Shown: positions 1 to 11,339, counted from the stretch's first letter. The stretch is 64,000 nt of DNA from Periplaneta americana (GCF_040183065.1 NC_091119.1:62978892-63042891), one strand, 5' to 3'. The notes: generated by a model not told the origin, from the sequence alone. Numbers and translations are program-made.

Positions 1-331
1 GTTTGAAATATCTACATAAATTGCCTTCCATCTGTATAGCTGGATGGACTGTCACTCTATTATTCTAGATGAAATAAACTTGATTCAGCGTAAAATCTAC
101 GAGTATGTCAACATCTTTCACAGAGAGGCACAAATTATTATCTTCTTTCTATATCTCTTTGTGCTCTTTCCAGCCATCAAAATTTATTTTTGTTTATATT
201 GTTCGTTAGACAAGTGCACAATGTGAGCTTTCCTGGATGTGAGATTAGTATGAAACAGGATCACCACCGAGACAACACAGGATGGTCTAAGACAAAGAAC
301 ACATATCAGTTAAAATTAATTTCGTCATTTA

Positions 332-403
332 CCACATCGGGAATCGAACCCGTTCATCTAGCCAGGAAACCCGTGGTCTACCACTCATCCGCTATGGCGG
401 ACG
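332..403 (-). repeat. tRNA-derived SINE head
   Basis: Read on the minus strand, this has a pol III A box (around GATGAGTGGTAGA) and a B box GGTTCGATTCC at 350-340, spaced as in a tRNA. The acceptor stem does not pair, so this looks like the head of a tRNA-derived SINE, not a working tRNA gene. The body would extend toward position 200. I did not find convincing target duplications. Confidence 0.5.
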
Positions 404-922
404 TTTTTCTTATTCATGTCAACAAAATATCACATTTAACATACATGTTCTTCATCCGTATGTCTGTATTCAACTTTAAAAAAATACGTGAAAAAATATA
501 TTACTTTTTTGCTTGCAGGTCATAATGTCCATCGCAGGATGTCCATTACATGAATGTCCAGTCGATATTTGGTCCAATGACAAAAATGTCCCCACTAAAA
601 ATATGTCCAGTTTCCTTATGCCAAAATGTTCACGCAATAATGCCCATCTGTTGAATGAACTAGATATTAAGATTAAATTATTAGAAAATTAATTTTTTAA
701 TAGAAGTTGCTGCACAAATTTATTAATGAAAACGGTTACTAAATGTGTGCAATTAAGTAAGTGAGAAGAGACAGCATTAGCATGATTAACGATAAGAAAA
801 TTACATCATTGAGTAAGTGAAAAGTTACAGAATTTACACGATTTCATCAAGTTAAGAAAATTACGTAATTCCTGCTCACGTAGGAAAGACTCCCCTGTTA
901 TCGTGTTTTCATACGGTGCAAC
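404..922. other. no gene seen; clustered ATGTCC motifs
   Basis: No coding region is supported. Between about 525 and 620 the hexamer ATGTCC recurs at short spacing. Related GTGGACATTTTG sequence appears near 1614-1630 on the far side of the FLYWCH-like ORF, so this may be the end of an old DNA transposon. Confidence 0.3.
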
Positions 923-1105
923 CACAGTCTAGTATATACAGTCACGAAGCTCAATACGTAGTAAATATGCAAACATTAGGTAGTTGCTCACCACTAGGAT
1001 CGCTAATATCGGCTCATTACAGACAATGCGAGATAGTACCGGCACAGTCTATTGTTTCTAGCACCCTCAAAACTCAAGCTTCGTGACTGTATATAGTATA
1101 CTGTG
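923..1105. mobile_element. 183-bp MITE, copy 1, with 7-bp target duplication
   Basis: This is a 183-bp non-coding element with about 29-bp terminal inverted repeats that begin CACAGT and contain TATACAGTCACGAAGCT. It is flanked by a perfect 7-bp direct repeat GTGCAAC at 916-922 and 1106-1112. Two further copies, at 5472-5654 (reversed) and 7473-8455 (interrupted), share the interior. The superfamily is not assigned because 7-bp duplications are unusual. Confidence 0.9.
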
Positions 1106-1183
1106 GTGCAACTATTTCCAATATCCTCAAGCTGAAAACATTTCGAGGTAGCATCTGGTTCTGCTGTCTATTCACCATTCTGA

Positions 1184-1450
1184 TCACGTTATTTCTATCC
1201 GATAAACCAGTACATCACGAATTATTTGAATTGGTGCATCTTGTGCTCGCATAGTAGCTGCATTTCTAATCAAGTTCAAGGTCAAGCAAATGTTTGTCAT
1301 TTCCTCTGCCATTCCTTCTGACGTCAATGTTTTGAATGTTGCTATTTGTCGTGCAGCAGCGTTACATGTTAGTCTTTCACAAGATCCCCAGTGAAAACTC
1401 TCTTCATATCTATTCTTTGAGTGTAAATTATACATGTAACTGTCTACCAT
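1184..1450 (-). pseudogene. FLYWCH-like zinc-finger fragment (possible MULE element)
   Basis: The 88-residue open frame contains a YMYNLHSKNRYEESFHW segment, then CNAAARQIA further on, which resembles the aromatic-rich core and CNARA-type motif of FLYWCH zinc fingers found in Mutator-like elements. The final paired histidines are not clear. There is no transposase core nearby, so it would be an isolated fragment. A chance ORF is possible. Confidence 0.33.
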
Positions 1451-2053
1451 TAGAATTTACTTCCCTTTTTGTGATGTTACAACTTCAGCCATGACTGAAC
1501 ATTTTTCAGAATTCCAGTTACTGTAACGTGTTAATTACTTCTCCGTCTCATTATTATGTCTACTGTTGCAGCAGTTTTCTTGGTCATAATATTATACTGA
1601 AATTGCATTACTACGTGGACATTTTGACCATGTGGATATTTTGGTATGAACTACTCCCCATTTCAGTTTGGTTGATAGGCCTTTCCCCTCTACTCACTCT
1701 CTCCACCATCAGTGAAGGGGAAGATGCTACTGCCCATCTTACTAACGTTCGACTAATTCACTATCAATATAGTGACAAATGTTATTATTGAAAGTGTTTA
1801 CCAGTAATCTATATTTCGAAAGTCTATACTAAGCGTTTATATTTGAAGCGGTCATTGGAATAAGGGCCGAAGTCCAAGTTTTGCCGAAAATGGTTTTATG
1901 AGTGCAATTTACTCTTAAAGGCACATTATGCACTATTAAAATGACCAATATCCATGCCCGTTATTATTTTACAGCGGCTTAAAAATTTCAATCCATGGAA
2001 CAAGGTCCGATGTCCGGGACTTCGGACATTATTGTATTGGCTGAAATACGTGT

Positions 2054-2299
2054 ATGATTTGGAGAGTGTCTCATAGAGGCGCTGCAGGTGGAAAAGTGGA
2101 TATCCCAAGTGAATGGATTGAAATTGTTAAACGTCACTTCCAAGTTGTTGAAATGACACATACTGTTTTCAAAGACTTTGATGGGTATTTCACACAGTTT
2201 TTCAAGAAAAGCGCATCTCAAAATGGTGAAGTGTTTCAGGTATCAAAATACAAGATTTTCCCATACTATCATTTGCACCACGTAGAGGTCGTAAAGTAA
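2054..2299 (+). CDS. unidentified 81-residue ORF inside candidate element
   Basis: I do not recognise this protein. It reads as plausible folded sequence (for example IPSEWIEIVKRHFQVVEM and FKDFDGYFTQFFKK) and sits inside the candidate 1850-4550 element, so it may be a leftover of that element's own protein. There is no upstream exon or downstream continuation that I can support. A chance ORF is possible. Confidence 0.3.
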   Translation: MIWRVSHRGAAGGKVDIPSEWIEIVKRHFQVVEMTHTVFKDFDGYFTQFFKKSASQNGEVFQVSKYKIFPYYHLHHVEVVK

Positions 2300-2336
2300 T
2301 GAGCGGAATGGTCATGAGCAGCTTCCGTCTCCTTAA

Positions 2337-3168
2337 AGGTACGATCACACGTCGCTACTTTTGCAGCGCTGCAGTACAAAAAACTGCGCAACTCTTGTAC
2401 TGCGACGTGTGAACAACGGTGCAACCCGAAAAGTAGCGGCTGCCGAACCTGCTGCCCGCTACTTTTCCATGCTGCGCGCAACTTAGTAGCGACGTGTGAA
2501 CAGGGTTCTCAGGGTTGCAGCCGCAGCATTTTTGATATCGGTTTTGTTGAAACTTTTGCTGCAGTTGCAACCAGTGTTACCACCCAAATGTGTCAATGAT
2601 ACTTTTATTGTTTGGATATATTTTAATGTTAAATGTGATGAAAATAAATTATTTGTAACAGTTATTAAATACACAACACAGTCTGAGCATAATTGGTGAC
2701 GATATAATTCATTTTTTAAATTTTCCGTAGCGTAGTTCCAAACAGGAGGGTTGCCAACATTGATTACGTGAATATACTGTTGGTTATCATTTAAGTATAT
2801 AGGCCTTTTTAAAAGCTTTATAGTAACAATAATGTCAATTTCTGAATACTAGATACGACAGAAAAGCAAATAATAGATAAGGAAGCTTTCGCATGAGTTT
2901 CTTAATAATGCGAACATAACCACAAAATGTATATTGAGAAATCAACACGGAGATGGGAACCTGCAGCATGACTGCGGCTGCAAAAGTAGCGCCTTGCGTG
3001 TGAACAGACTCGCAACCTCCAGTTGCAACTTTTGCAGCACTCGGGTTGCGCAGCGCGAAAAGTAGCGTGCAGCGCGCTACTTTTGGCTTACGTGTGAACA
3101 CAACACGCAACTTTTGCAGCTGCAGTATAAAAGTAGCGCTGCAAAAGTAGCGACGTGTGACCGTACCT
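2337..3168. mobile_element. non-autonomous PIF/Harbinger-like element, 832 bp
   Basis: The ends form 34-bp inverted repeats with one mismatch, beginning AGGTACG and continuing TCACACGTCGCTACTTTTGC. They are flanked by TAA at 2334-2336 and 3169-3171, matching the TWA target of PIF/Harbinger elements. The motif GTGTGAAC recurs on both strands near the ends. No transposase ORF is present. Confidence 0.8.
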
Positions 3169-3251
3169 TAAGAATAATATGACTCCCAACCTCAATGTAC
3201 CACAGCTGTGTTACGGGCAGTTAAAAGTGCAAAGATACGTGATGTATCTAT

Positions 3252-4025
3252 TCACTCATTCATTCGTAGTGTTCTGTCCAAGGGCAGGTCTTTCGCTGCA
3301 AACCCAGCATTCTCCAGTCTTTCCTATTTTCTGCCATCCTCTTTGTCTCTTCATATGATCCATATATCTTAATGTCGCCAATCATCTGACATCTTCTTCT
3401 GCCCCAAACTCTTCTCCCGTTCACCATTCCTTCCAGAGCATCTTTCAGAAGGCAGTTTCTTCTCAACTAGTGAACCAGCCAATTACTTTTTTCTCTTTCT
3501 GATCAGTTTCAGCATCATTTTTTCCAATACAGCTTCGTTTCTTATTCTCTCTATCCATTTCACATGCTCCATCATTTTCCATTTACAAATGCTTCTAGTC
3601 GCTTCTCTTGACTTCGTCGTAATGTCCATGTTTCTGCCCCATACAATGCTACACTCCACACAAAGCACTTAACTAGTCTCTTCCTTTGTTATTTCTCCGG
3701 AGGTTCGCAGAAGATGCTCCTTTTTCCATAAAAAGTTTCCTTTGCCATTGCTAATCTCCTTTTGACTTTTTGGCAGCAGCTCATGTTACTGCGTATAGTA
3801 CACCCCAAGTATCTGAAGTGGACACTTGCTCTACTGCCTCATTTAGAATAATTCGCAGTTTATCTTCTTTACTTTTCTTTATATGACCATAGTCTTCGTC
3901 TTGTTAGCTGTTATTTAGCCCCAGCAGCATATCCCTTAGTATTATCTTCTCTTCTGCTAACAACGCCATATCATCAGCAAATCTTATACACTTTATTCTT
4001 TTTCCTCCTGCTATCACTCCTCCCA
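3252..4025 (-). mobile_element. LINE family A, 5'-truncated, with (GAAT)n tail
   Basis: Read on the minus strand this is the C-terminal end of a non-LTR reverse transcriptase. An FADD-type catalytic motif (CIRFADDMALLAEE) lies near 3980, broken frames follow, and the end is a conserved C-terminal stretch including GRRVWGRRRCQMIGDIK. The 3' tail is a CATTCATTC tract (GAAT repeat on the coding strand) at about 3254-3265. The same 3' end recurs at 15296-15622, 26606-26745 and 34027-34240. Confidence 0.75.
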
Positions 4026-4550
4026 TTTATGTATCTAAACTCCTGAAATATGTATGAGAGAATGCACAGCAGTACTTGCAGAGTATTAAGGGTGAGGAAG
4101 GTAGCAGAACTCAGAATGTTGGCAGTGACTAAGGACAGAAAGCAGTTGCTCATTACATTGAAATAGTTTCTTTATTATAAGTATTATTATTATTATTCAT
4201 ATTGGTGTCATATCCTTTTCTTTTCTAGACAATTAGCTCAAGTGATGTGTATTCTGAAAATACAATTCATTCAATAAATAAAATTCACTATTTCAGATTA
4301 TTGTGCTTGTCTTTTACACTTGCGTAATAAAACAATGTAATAAGGACCGAAGTCCACCACTTATCATCCTATTTATTACCCATACTATTAACCTCACACG
4401 TGAATGTTCATTATCAGTCAGAGTGGTGCACTGTGACCTACAACTGTGCAAATTTTTGTTAGTGTTGGTCTAATGTTTTAGGAGATGTGATGTTTTTTTC
4501 GTCTCCTGAAAAATTTACTTCTCTGGATTTCGGTCCTTATTCCACTGACC

Positions 4551-5471
4551 AATTCATTTCATTTTATTGCTGTTTATATTAAATGGCAAATTAAAAAGCT
4601 ACCGACAGAAGGAGATAAATGTTTTCTTTACCGCTAGTTGCTACTCTAAGCATACACAATGGGACAATCTGCACTGTGTCACTCCCCCATGACTTCATAA
4701 TACAAACTAACGTTCTTTAATTTAATTAATTATTAGTTGAAAATATTGTAAGAACCACACTAAAATATACTCAAACATGTAATTGTCAAATATCTGTGTC
4801 ACTGTATTTTATATTCACCAATGTACTTTGGTTAATATTTTATTTTTTCTAATGTGTACAGTTTAGGGGGTGCAGATATACGAGGTAACAGCCACCGTCT
4901 GTCACTGACGGACTCAGGGAAAGTAGAAGGGGAAAGAAATGCCTTCGCATCCTCTCAATCTCAACTTGTACGAAATGGCGTTTAGTTGCCTTGTAGACAT
5001 TTCCGGTGATGGACCTTCTGGGTTTGACGCTATAGTGCAGGACAATATGATGTGGACATTTTTGTGCATAGGACATTCTACGATAGACATTATATCTGCT
5101 CACCCTTTTTTTAAATAAAGTAATACACTTTCCCCGTTATTTCCAACAATAACTCAAACCGAAGCTCTCGAGCATCAGGGATTGTAACTCCTTGTGAATT
5201 TGTCGGATGTACAAAATGACCAGCCCATAAGAACATAAATAAAACTCAGTATCGGACTGACACTATTAGCAAATGTAGCAAATGCTAGGGGCCCAGCATT
5301 TGGAGGGCCCTAAATAGGAAATAAAAATTAAAAAACAAATTGAAATTTAAAAATATAAACAATAAACAATGCTTGTAAGCTGTCTGGTCAAAATGCCATA
5401 TCAACGTATTCTGACAATATGACAACACTGCTATTTAAATGTCAAGAGAACGGCATGCTGAATGATACTAT
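4551..5471. other. no feature recognised
   Basis: AT-rich intergenic sequence without a supportable gene, repeat boundary or RNA. The short open frames here have no recognisable protein character. Confidence 0.5.
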
Positions 5472-5654
5472 CACAGTCTACTATATACAGTCACGAAGCT
5501 AGAGTTTTGAGGATGCTAGAAACAATAGACTGTGCCGGTACTATCTCGCATTGTCTGTAATGAGGCGATATTAGCGAGCCTAGTGGTGAGCAACTATCTA
5601 ATGTTTGCATATTTACTACGTATTGAGCTTCGTGACTGTATATACTAGACTGTG
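5472..5654. mobile_element. 183-bp MITE, copy 2 (reverse orientation)
   Basis: Same length and interior as the copy at 923-1105 but inverted. The 29-bp termini differ from each other at one position. The flanks ATACTAT (5465-5471) and ATACTAC (5655-5661) form a 7-bp duplication with one mismatch. Confidence 0.88.
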
Positions 5655-6059
5655 ATACTACTTTATTGGGGGTTCTTTGTTTTTGTGTCTACTCTTTGCT
5701 GTGTCGTGTGCAGGCGTTGTGTCCTCATTGGTTTGCAGACTACAAAGTGAGGAACGTACAAGTTCAATTAGACTGTGAGGTTTAATCTGTATATCATATT
5801 TTGCCTAATTCTAAACCTCGTAAATGCGTTTCAGGAAATTGTACAGGGGAGCAAAGTAACTTCTTGATCTTAACCCTTTTAAAAACTCGAGCTAAATAAC
5901 TGTTAAGCATTTATTTATAAAATATGAAAACATTTGTAGGCTTACGAGGTGTTATCAGCAGACACACTTTGAAAATACGCACAGATTTCAACATTCGGGA
6001 AAAGTTGGACTTGACGAGATTCTATAGAGCATTCGGAGTTTAGAAAATGTCATTGGGTA

Positions 6060-7100
6060 TACAGGGTGTAAGGGGTATAAGGACCATTACTTTTTTAACT
6101 GATGATTATTCATGTCATAAGGAAGAAAAAATGTGCTTACAATTTCTTTATAATTGCAATATTTAACTAATTATTAAAGTTTACAATATTATACGTTTTA
6201 CAACGTTGCTGGATGGGGAAGAGGAGGTATATAAGTACACAGTACAGCTCAAGTGGGTACAAAACAGATGCTCTGTTCTAATGCAGGGGCAGACCAGAAC
6301 AATACTGTTGTTTACATAAAACGAGCAGCAAATACAAACTTTCAATCTTATTAATAGAACATTATGGTAAATTTCCATTATATTTAACAATATTGCTCCA
6401 TTTTTAATGTACGTCTAAGAAAGAAACGATAATGGTTTACTGCACAAAATCATACGAATTTTTTTCTAATGCAAAATTTTAATCTCTCCCGCTTCCGTAA
6501 AGCAGTATCATTTTAAAATAAATTTCTGGTTGTGTGATTTTCGAAACAGGGTAAGACGCCCAGTTTCTAATATTCGTTGAGAAACTGCTACAAAAGTTCG
6601 CCGATTAGGTAACCTTCTTTGCGGAAAACGTTGGCGGTACATCCTTCTTGCCGCACTTGAATTACGACTTTTTCCATAAATTAATAACATATGATATTCC
6701 TGAACTGTGAATGGCATTGTAAGTTGTTTATCGAATACCTGTACTGAACTGCCATCCGCTCGGCAGGAGACCTATGGACAGGGAGCTTGAACTCAGCTGA
6801 ACTGTCACGTCTCTCACGCAAAAATATTAACAAATTTAATTTCACGAAAACGTAATAGAAAACACAAATATTTATTTAAACTAATATTAACTCTTTGCTA
6901 GATATACCTACTGATGTAACTGCTTTCGTAATTTTAGTAACGATATAAGCAGTATAATGCAAATAAAATAAGCAAAGAAATATTTTTTTTCTGGGAAAAC
7001 TATAAAGTTGTGATCTTACGTTGTATGAACATTATTTGATCCTGTAGACCGTCCCCGACGACTGTGAAAAGGACGGCACTTATACCCCTTACACCCTGTA
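6060..7100. mobile_element. mariner-like element reduced to its HTH ORF
   Basis: A 22-bp perfect terminal inverted repeat (TACAGGGTGTAAGGGGTATA plus AG) bounds a 1,041-bp unit. The outermost TA on each side fits a Tc1/mariner TA target. Inside is a single minus-strand ORF for an N-terminal DNA-binding domain; the catalytic DDE part is absent. The perfect termini suggest a fairly recent insertion. Confidence 0.8.
6508..6717 (-). CDS. DUF4817-type helix-turn-helix protein (transposase N-terminus only)
   Basis: This 69-residue ORF starts MPFTVQEYHMLLIYGKSRNS and contains RRMYRQRFPQRRLPNRRTF followed by an RILETGRL-type end. That is the pattern of the DUF4817 helix-turn-helix domain found at the N-terminus of insect mariner-like transposases. 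The normal catalytic domain is missing and the ORF lies wholly within the 6060-7100 element. It would bind DNA if expressed; activity is unknown. Confidence 0.65.
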   Translation of the reverse strand: MPFTVQEYHMLLIYGKSRNSSAARRMYRQRFPQRRLPNRRTFVAVSQRILETGRLTLFRKSHNQKFILK

Positions 7101-7472
7101 CAGGCATCTTCTTAGCGGGCATCTCCCTCTTTGTAATAGCCTGTAACTAAAGTAAGTTATTTATGTATTTTATAACGTATAATAGCAGAAGTAAATCTAA
7201 TACTGCAACTAAACATTGCTTCAAATATAAACGCGTTATATTGCTTACAAAAAAACATATGTATATTAGTTTATTTGTACTTTCAATAACCGAATAAATG
7301 GAATAGATTTACTTCTGTTATTTTATATACCGGTAGTTAGAAAATGCGCAAATAACTTTTAGGCTGGGATTGCGATCAACGTTCGCTTGCGTTACGTTTT
7401 GTTGCTTTCGTCCGTGTTTGAACTTCTACCGAACGTTCAGAGATTGTGTATTATGATCGACGTTCGTGATAA

Positions 7473-8455
7473 CACAGTTTAGTATATAGTCACGAAGCTC
7501 AATATGTAGGGAATATGCATCCATAGATAGTTGCTAACCACTAGGATCGCTACTATCGCCTCATCACAGACAATGCGAAATAGTACCGGCACAGTCTATT
7601 GTTCCTAGTAGCCTCAACAACTCAAGCTTCGTGACTATTACAGTGAAACCTCTCCTTACGGACACCCCCAAGATACGGACACTCCTCATATACGGACAGA
7701 TTTTTGTCTCAACTGAAATAATATAGAAATAATGATAAATTTAACTCTCGTTTACGGACACTCTCAGACACGGACACGGACAGCTGTTTCACAGTCCTAA
7801 AGCGTGCTTTACCTCCTGACTGCGGACAGAACTTGGATTTGAAGACCTAATGTGTTACAAAAATGGAAAATTTAGTACAGAAATTCCTTAACGTGAAAGC
7901 AGAGAATAAGGATCTTGTACGCTACCACTAGTCTAGCCGACGGCTACCCCTTGGTAGCTGGAAGCGGGTGGATACACAAAGTCATTAAATTTAACCTGTC
8001 TGAAGGGTCCTAGGTTTCCGCGATCGTGAAAATTGTATTCAACACATGATAGGGTTAGTAGGATTATTCTCTTCACTTCAATCAGTTGTTTTGTTTCGAG
8101 AGACATAGCACCTAACGTAAAGTTTAAGTTGAAAACTGTAAATTACAATACTGCATAACTGTAGACCTAGAATAAAATTGCTTGGCATAGTACTGTATTT
8201 TCCTTTTTCGGTCTTATCTACTGTAGTTCAAAGTTGCAAAGAATTTACTAATGTATATTGTATTTAAAATTAAACTACATTAGGCCTAATACATTTCATT
8301 TAAAGCGTGAAGGGATACATAATGCATATATTATAAATTTACTGTTAGATTGAGGAGCCTCCCTCCCAATAAAGGACACCTCCCAGATGCGGACAGATTG
8401 TTACGTCCCTTCGATGTCCGTAAATGAGAGGTTTCACTGTATATACTAGACTGTG
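7473..8455. mobile_element. 183-bp MITE, copy 3, split by a pogo-like insertion
   Basis: Removing the nested element 7641-8439 and one TA leaves 182 bp homologous to the copies at 923 and 5472. The flanks GTGATAA (7466-7472) and GTGACAA (8456-8462) give a 7-bp duplication with one mismatch. Confidence 0.85.
7641..8439. mobile_element. pogo/Tigger-like MITE, 799 bp
   Basis: The termini CAGTGAAACCTCTCCTTACG and its near-perfect inverse at 8415-8439 are flanked by TA on both sides (7639-7640, 8440-8441). No transposase ORF is visible. Internal sequence near both ends repeats TACGGACA-type motifs. It sits inside MITE copy 3, so it is the younger insertion. Confidence 0.82.
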
Positions 8456-8628
8456 GTGACAACTATAATCCTCTGCCTGCCATAATGAGTACTGAAATGC
8501 AAACGCCATACAGTCAGCTGTTTATGACAAACATTGAATTTTATGGTAACTTTGAAACATAAATAAAATACCGGTATTACAAAAATATGTTGCGACAGAA
8601 TAATATACTATGACGATGATGATAAAGC

Positions 8629-8671
<43 letters not shown>

Positions 8672-9359
8672 GATATACTAGGCCTACTAAATAGCTAGAC
8701 TAGTGCGAATTACGGATATATTATTTATGTAGCAAATCCCCTTTATTTCGGATTAAAATAAAATGACATATTATCTAAAATAATGTGAATAAATAATCAA
8801 AAAGAAAAAAGAATAAATGGATTCAGGGAAGGCAGAGCCTGTTCAGATTGTATATTTACTATTAATTAGATATTTGAGAAACACAGAATATGATATAGGT
8901 CTCGCAAGGAAGGAATACCGATGGAAGGAATGTGAATGAAACAATGCGATAAGGAAGAGCGGGGGGGGGCAGGAAAGGTCACGTGATAACTTGAATGATA
9001 CTCAAGAGTATAGTCGGGAGAGAAATGACATCGATAGAATCGGTCTTGCGTTGTGATAGTTACATTACTTTAGTTTGTTCCATCGCATGTGAATACATGT
9101 CTTATATCGCACGGTATTATTATTTCATTCGTAAACATATTATGTTGCGCGTTTAATTAGCTTCGAATTTTTCTCTTTCTACGTTCTTTATTTCCACGGC
9201 GAGTCCTCATTTGTTCATCTTCTTGGAAGAGACTGTACTTCCATCGGCCCGCACCCCTCGCCCCTCCTCCCCTCGGCGTGCCAACATACACACGTCAAAA
9301 CAGATAGCAAAGCACCATTGCTTTTCGGTAATCGTTCCTTGCGCGAGCTATACCAGTGC
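8456..9359. other. no gene; AAT microsatellite
   Basis: An (AAT)n microsatellite occupies 8631-8670 and a G9-10 run lies near 8963. Nothing else in this interval can be supported. Confidence 0.6.
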
Positions 9360-10362
9360 TTATAATTTTAGCAGATTCATAACTAGGTATTTTAAACTAG
9401 TTAAAAATGTTAAATTGAGGAAATGGAACGAATATACCAAACGTCTACATGAGAGTATCCCAGGAAATCCTTCAATTCAAAACAAATGTGATATTGCCAC
9501 AGCAATACAGATGTTTTCTGATACCATAATTACTCTTGATGAAACAACAACTTTCTTACCTAAAACGTACAAACAAGTAACAACACAGAATTGCAGTTCC
9601 TCGTTAAAGCTAAAAATCAAGCAAGACGCTGTTGGCAACGTTTTAGAGATGTTCAGGCAAAGAGAGATTACTATTGTTATCAGCGAGCAATAGGCAGGAA
9701 AAGTCAAGCTTGCATAGTGGAAGAATTTACAAACTAAGCTCAATGACTTACACTAAAAGACTTCTTGGAAAATCTAAGTCAAAAATTCCAACTCCTATGC
9801 AAGATACAGTAATGTAGGCAATACGTTTTACGAACCCCTAAACAAAGTACAAATTCTGGCCAATAGTTTCTATGAAAGATTCTGCCCATGTACACAACCT
9901 TCAGATGACAATTTCACTATAAATGTTACTCAGCAAGTAAAACAAATACTTACTAGACCTCCATCGAAGATCATACCTCATGTTGGCTTAAGGAAGTTAA
10001 AATTATAATTAAGAACTTACCAAATAATAAAGCACCAGTCCCAGATTCAATTTGTACTGAAGCACTGAAACGACTCCTCATCACTAAAATATTTCATTTG
10101 TGCCTATGCTATCACTATTTTCCTATAGCTTGGAAAACAGCTCACATCAGAGCTATTCCTAAGCCTAGTAGAGACCCAATAAATCCCCACAGCTACAGGC
10201 CAATAAGTTTGCTGAACTTTCTAAGTAAATTTTTTTAACACTTAATATTAAATCGCCTCAGTCAAATCTTAAACTCACATGAAAGAATGAATCACGTTCA
10301 ATTTGATTTTAAGAGTCTTCATAGTACCACAGAAGCTTTGTTTAGACTGACATCTTTTATAC
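9360..10362 (+). pseudogene. degraded jockey-like LINE (endonuclease-RT linker and RT start)
   Basis: Conceptual reading with several frameshifts gives the linker region (VKLRKWNEYTKRLHESIPG, then a frame change near 9620) and then early reverse transcriptase motifs: NNKAPVPDSICTEALKRLL near 10025, WKTAHIRAIPKPSRDP near 10135 and SYRPISLLNF near 10192. The catalytic YADD region is missing; the copy stops at about 10362. It lies downstream of CNOT10 and is clearly not functional. Confidence 0.75.
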
Positions 10363-10899
10363 AGAGTGTTTCAGAAATACTTTGACAAACCTTGGGGGCA
10401 TGTTCCTCACAACAAAACAAGAAAAAAGTTCATAAAAACATATGTCCGAAAATCCTTACTTTTTGAGTTATTAATGAAAGAACATAATGAAACATGTCAG
10501 ATATTGTCAGCTTGGTAGCAAATGTTACACCTGCCAGTCAATGTTAGCAGAACCCATTCTGCTTTCCAAATTGTCTTTTATAAACAATACCAATTTGTAG
10601 AACTGCCAGGACGAACTGCATTGTCTCCAGGATCTCCTGGGCACACTTTAGGTATTTTGACACTTTCAGTGCAGAAGAAAATAACCACGTAAATATTTCC
10701 ACTTTTTCTGGACAGCATCTCCTGTCATTATAAAATTATTTCATTAAATCCCATATAGTTCATTCTAATGCAAATAGAACATTGATCAATTTATTGTATT
10801 AATTGCCAAAAGATCAGCATCGATAATTATCTGAAGTTTCTAAAATCGCCATTTACTGTAAAATATCAATTTTTCATTTAGAAATTTATTTATTATTGG
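10363..10899. other. possible mariner-type terminal fragment, otherwise nothing
   Basis: The LINE breaks off at an ACAGAGTGTTTCAGAAATAC sequence resembling the ACAGGGTGT start of the 6060-7100 element, so a DUF4817-type mariner end may begin here. The partner terminus was not found. Confidence 0.3.
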
Positions 10900-10913
10900 T
10901 ATCCATTTCAACG

Positions 10914-11203
10914 GGCGGCCGGGTAGCTCAGTTGGTAGAGCAGCTGGCTATGGACTGGAAGGTCCGGGGTTCGATCCCAGGTGGTAACAGGATTTTTTCT
11001 CGTTGCCATACTTTCAGAACGACCCCGAGGTTCACTCAGCCTCCTATAAAATTGAGTACCGGGTCTTTCCCGGGGGTAAAAGGCAGTCAGAGCGTGGTGC
11101 CGACCACACCACCTCATTCTAGTGCCGAGGTCATGGAAAGCATGGGGCTCTACCTCCATGCCCCCCAAGTGCCTTCATGGTATGTTACGGGGATACCTTT
11201 TTT
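10914..11203 (+). repeat. tRNA-derived SINE with perfect 14-bp target duplication
   Basis: The head has A box TAGCTCAGTTGGTAGAGC and B box GGTTCGATCCC; the body is 290 bp and ends in a T run. A 14-bp direct repeat TATCCATTTCAACG occurs at 10900-10913 and 11204-11217, which shows retroposition. The tRNA-like part should drive pol III transcription; the enzyme would come from a partner LINE. Confidence 0.93.
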
Positions 11204-11339
11204 TATCCATTTCAACGCCTTCATTCCACAATAACGTATCGGTTTTGGTGGTAGGGATGAGCCTGATTGCAAAGAACAGATCTGTTGTAAATACTTGAAA
11301 TTAATCATTGACAAAAGGAGCCTTAGAATCCATGAAACA

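Larger units (their letters stand above)
1850..4550. mobile_element. candidate composite TIR element carrying two later insertions
   Basis: A 27-bp sequence at 1850-1876 (GGTCATTGGAATAAGG then CCGAAGTCCA) is matched in inverted form at 4524-4550 with about three mismatches. The subterminal motif AAGGACCGAAGTCC recurs near 4335. Inside lie a short ORF, a Harbinger-like element and a LINE fragment, leaving about 1.1 kb of the original. No target duplication is evident, so the boundaries are tentative. Confidence 0.45.

Noticed and set aside
10914-10990. functional tRNA gene
   Set aside because: The tRNA-like head continues into a 290-bp body with tail and target duplications, so it is a SINE.
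10896-11234. plus-strand 112-residue ORF
   Set aside because: Lies over a SINE; the RVAQLVEQLAMDWKVRGSIPG text is the usual translation of a tRNA A and B box.
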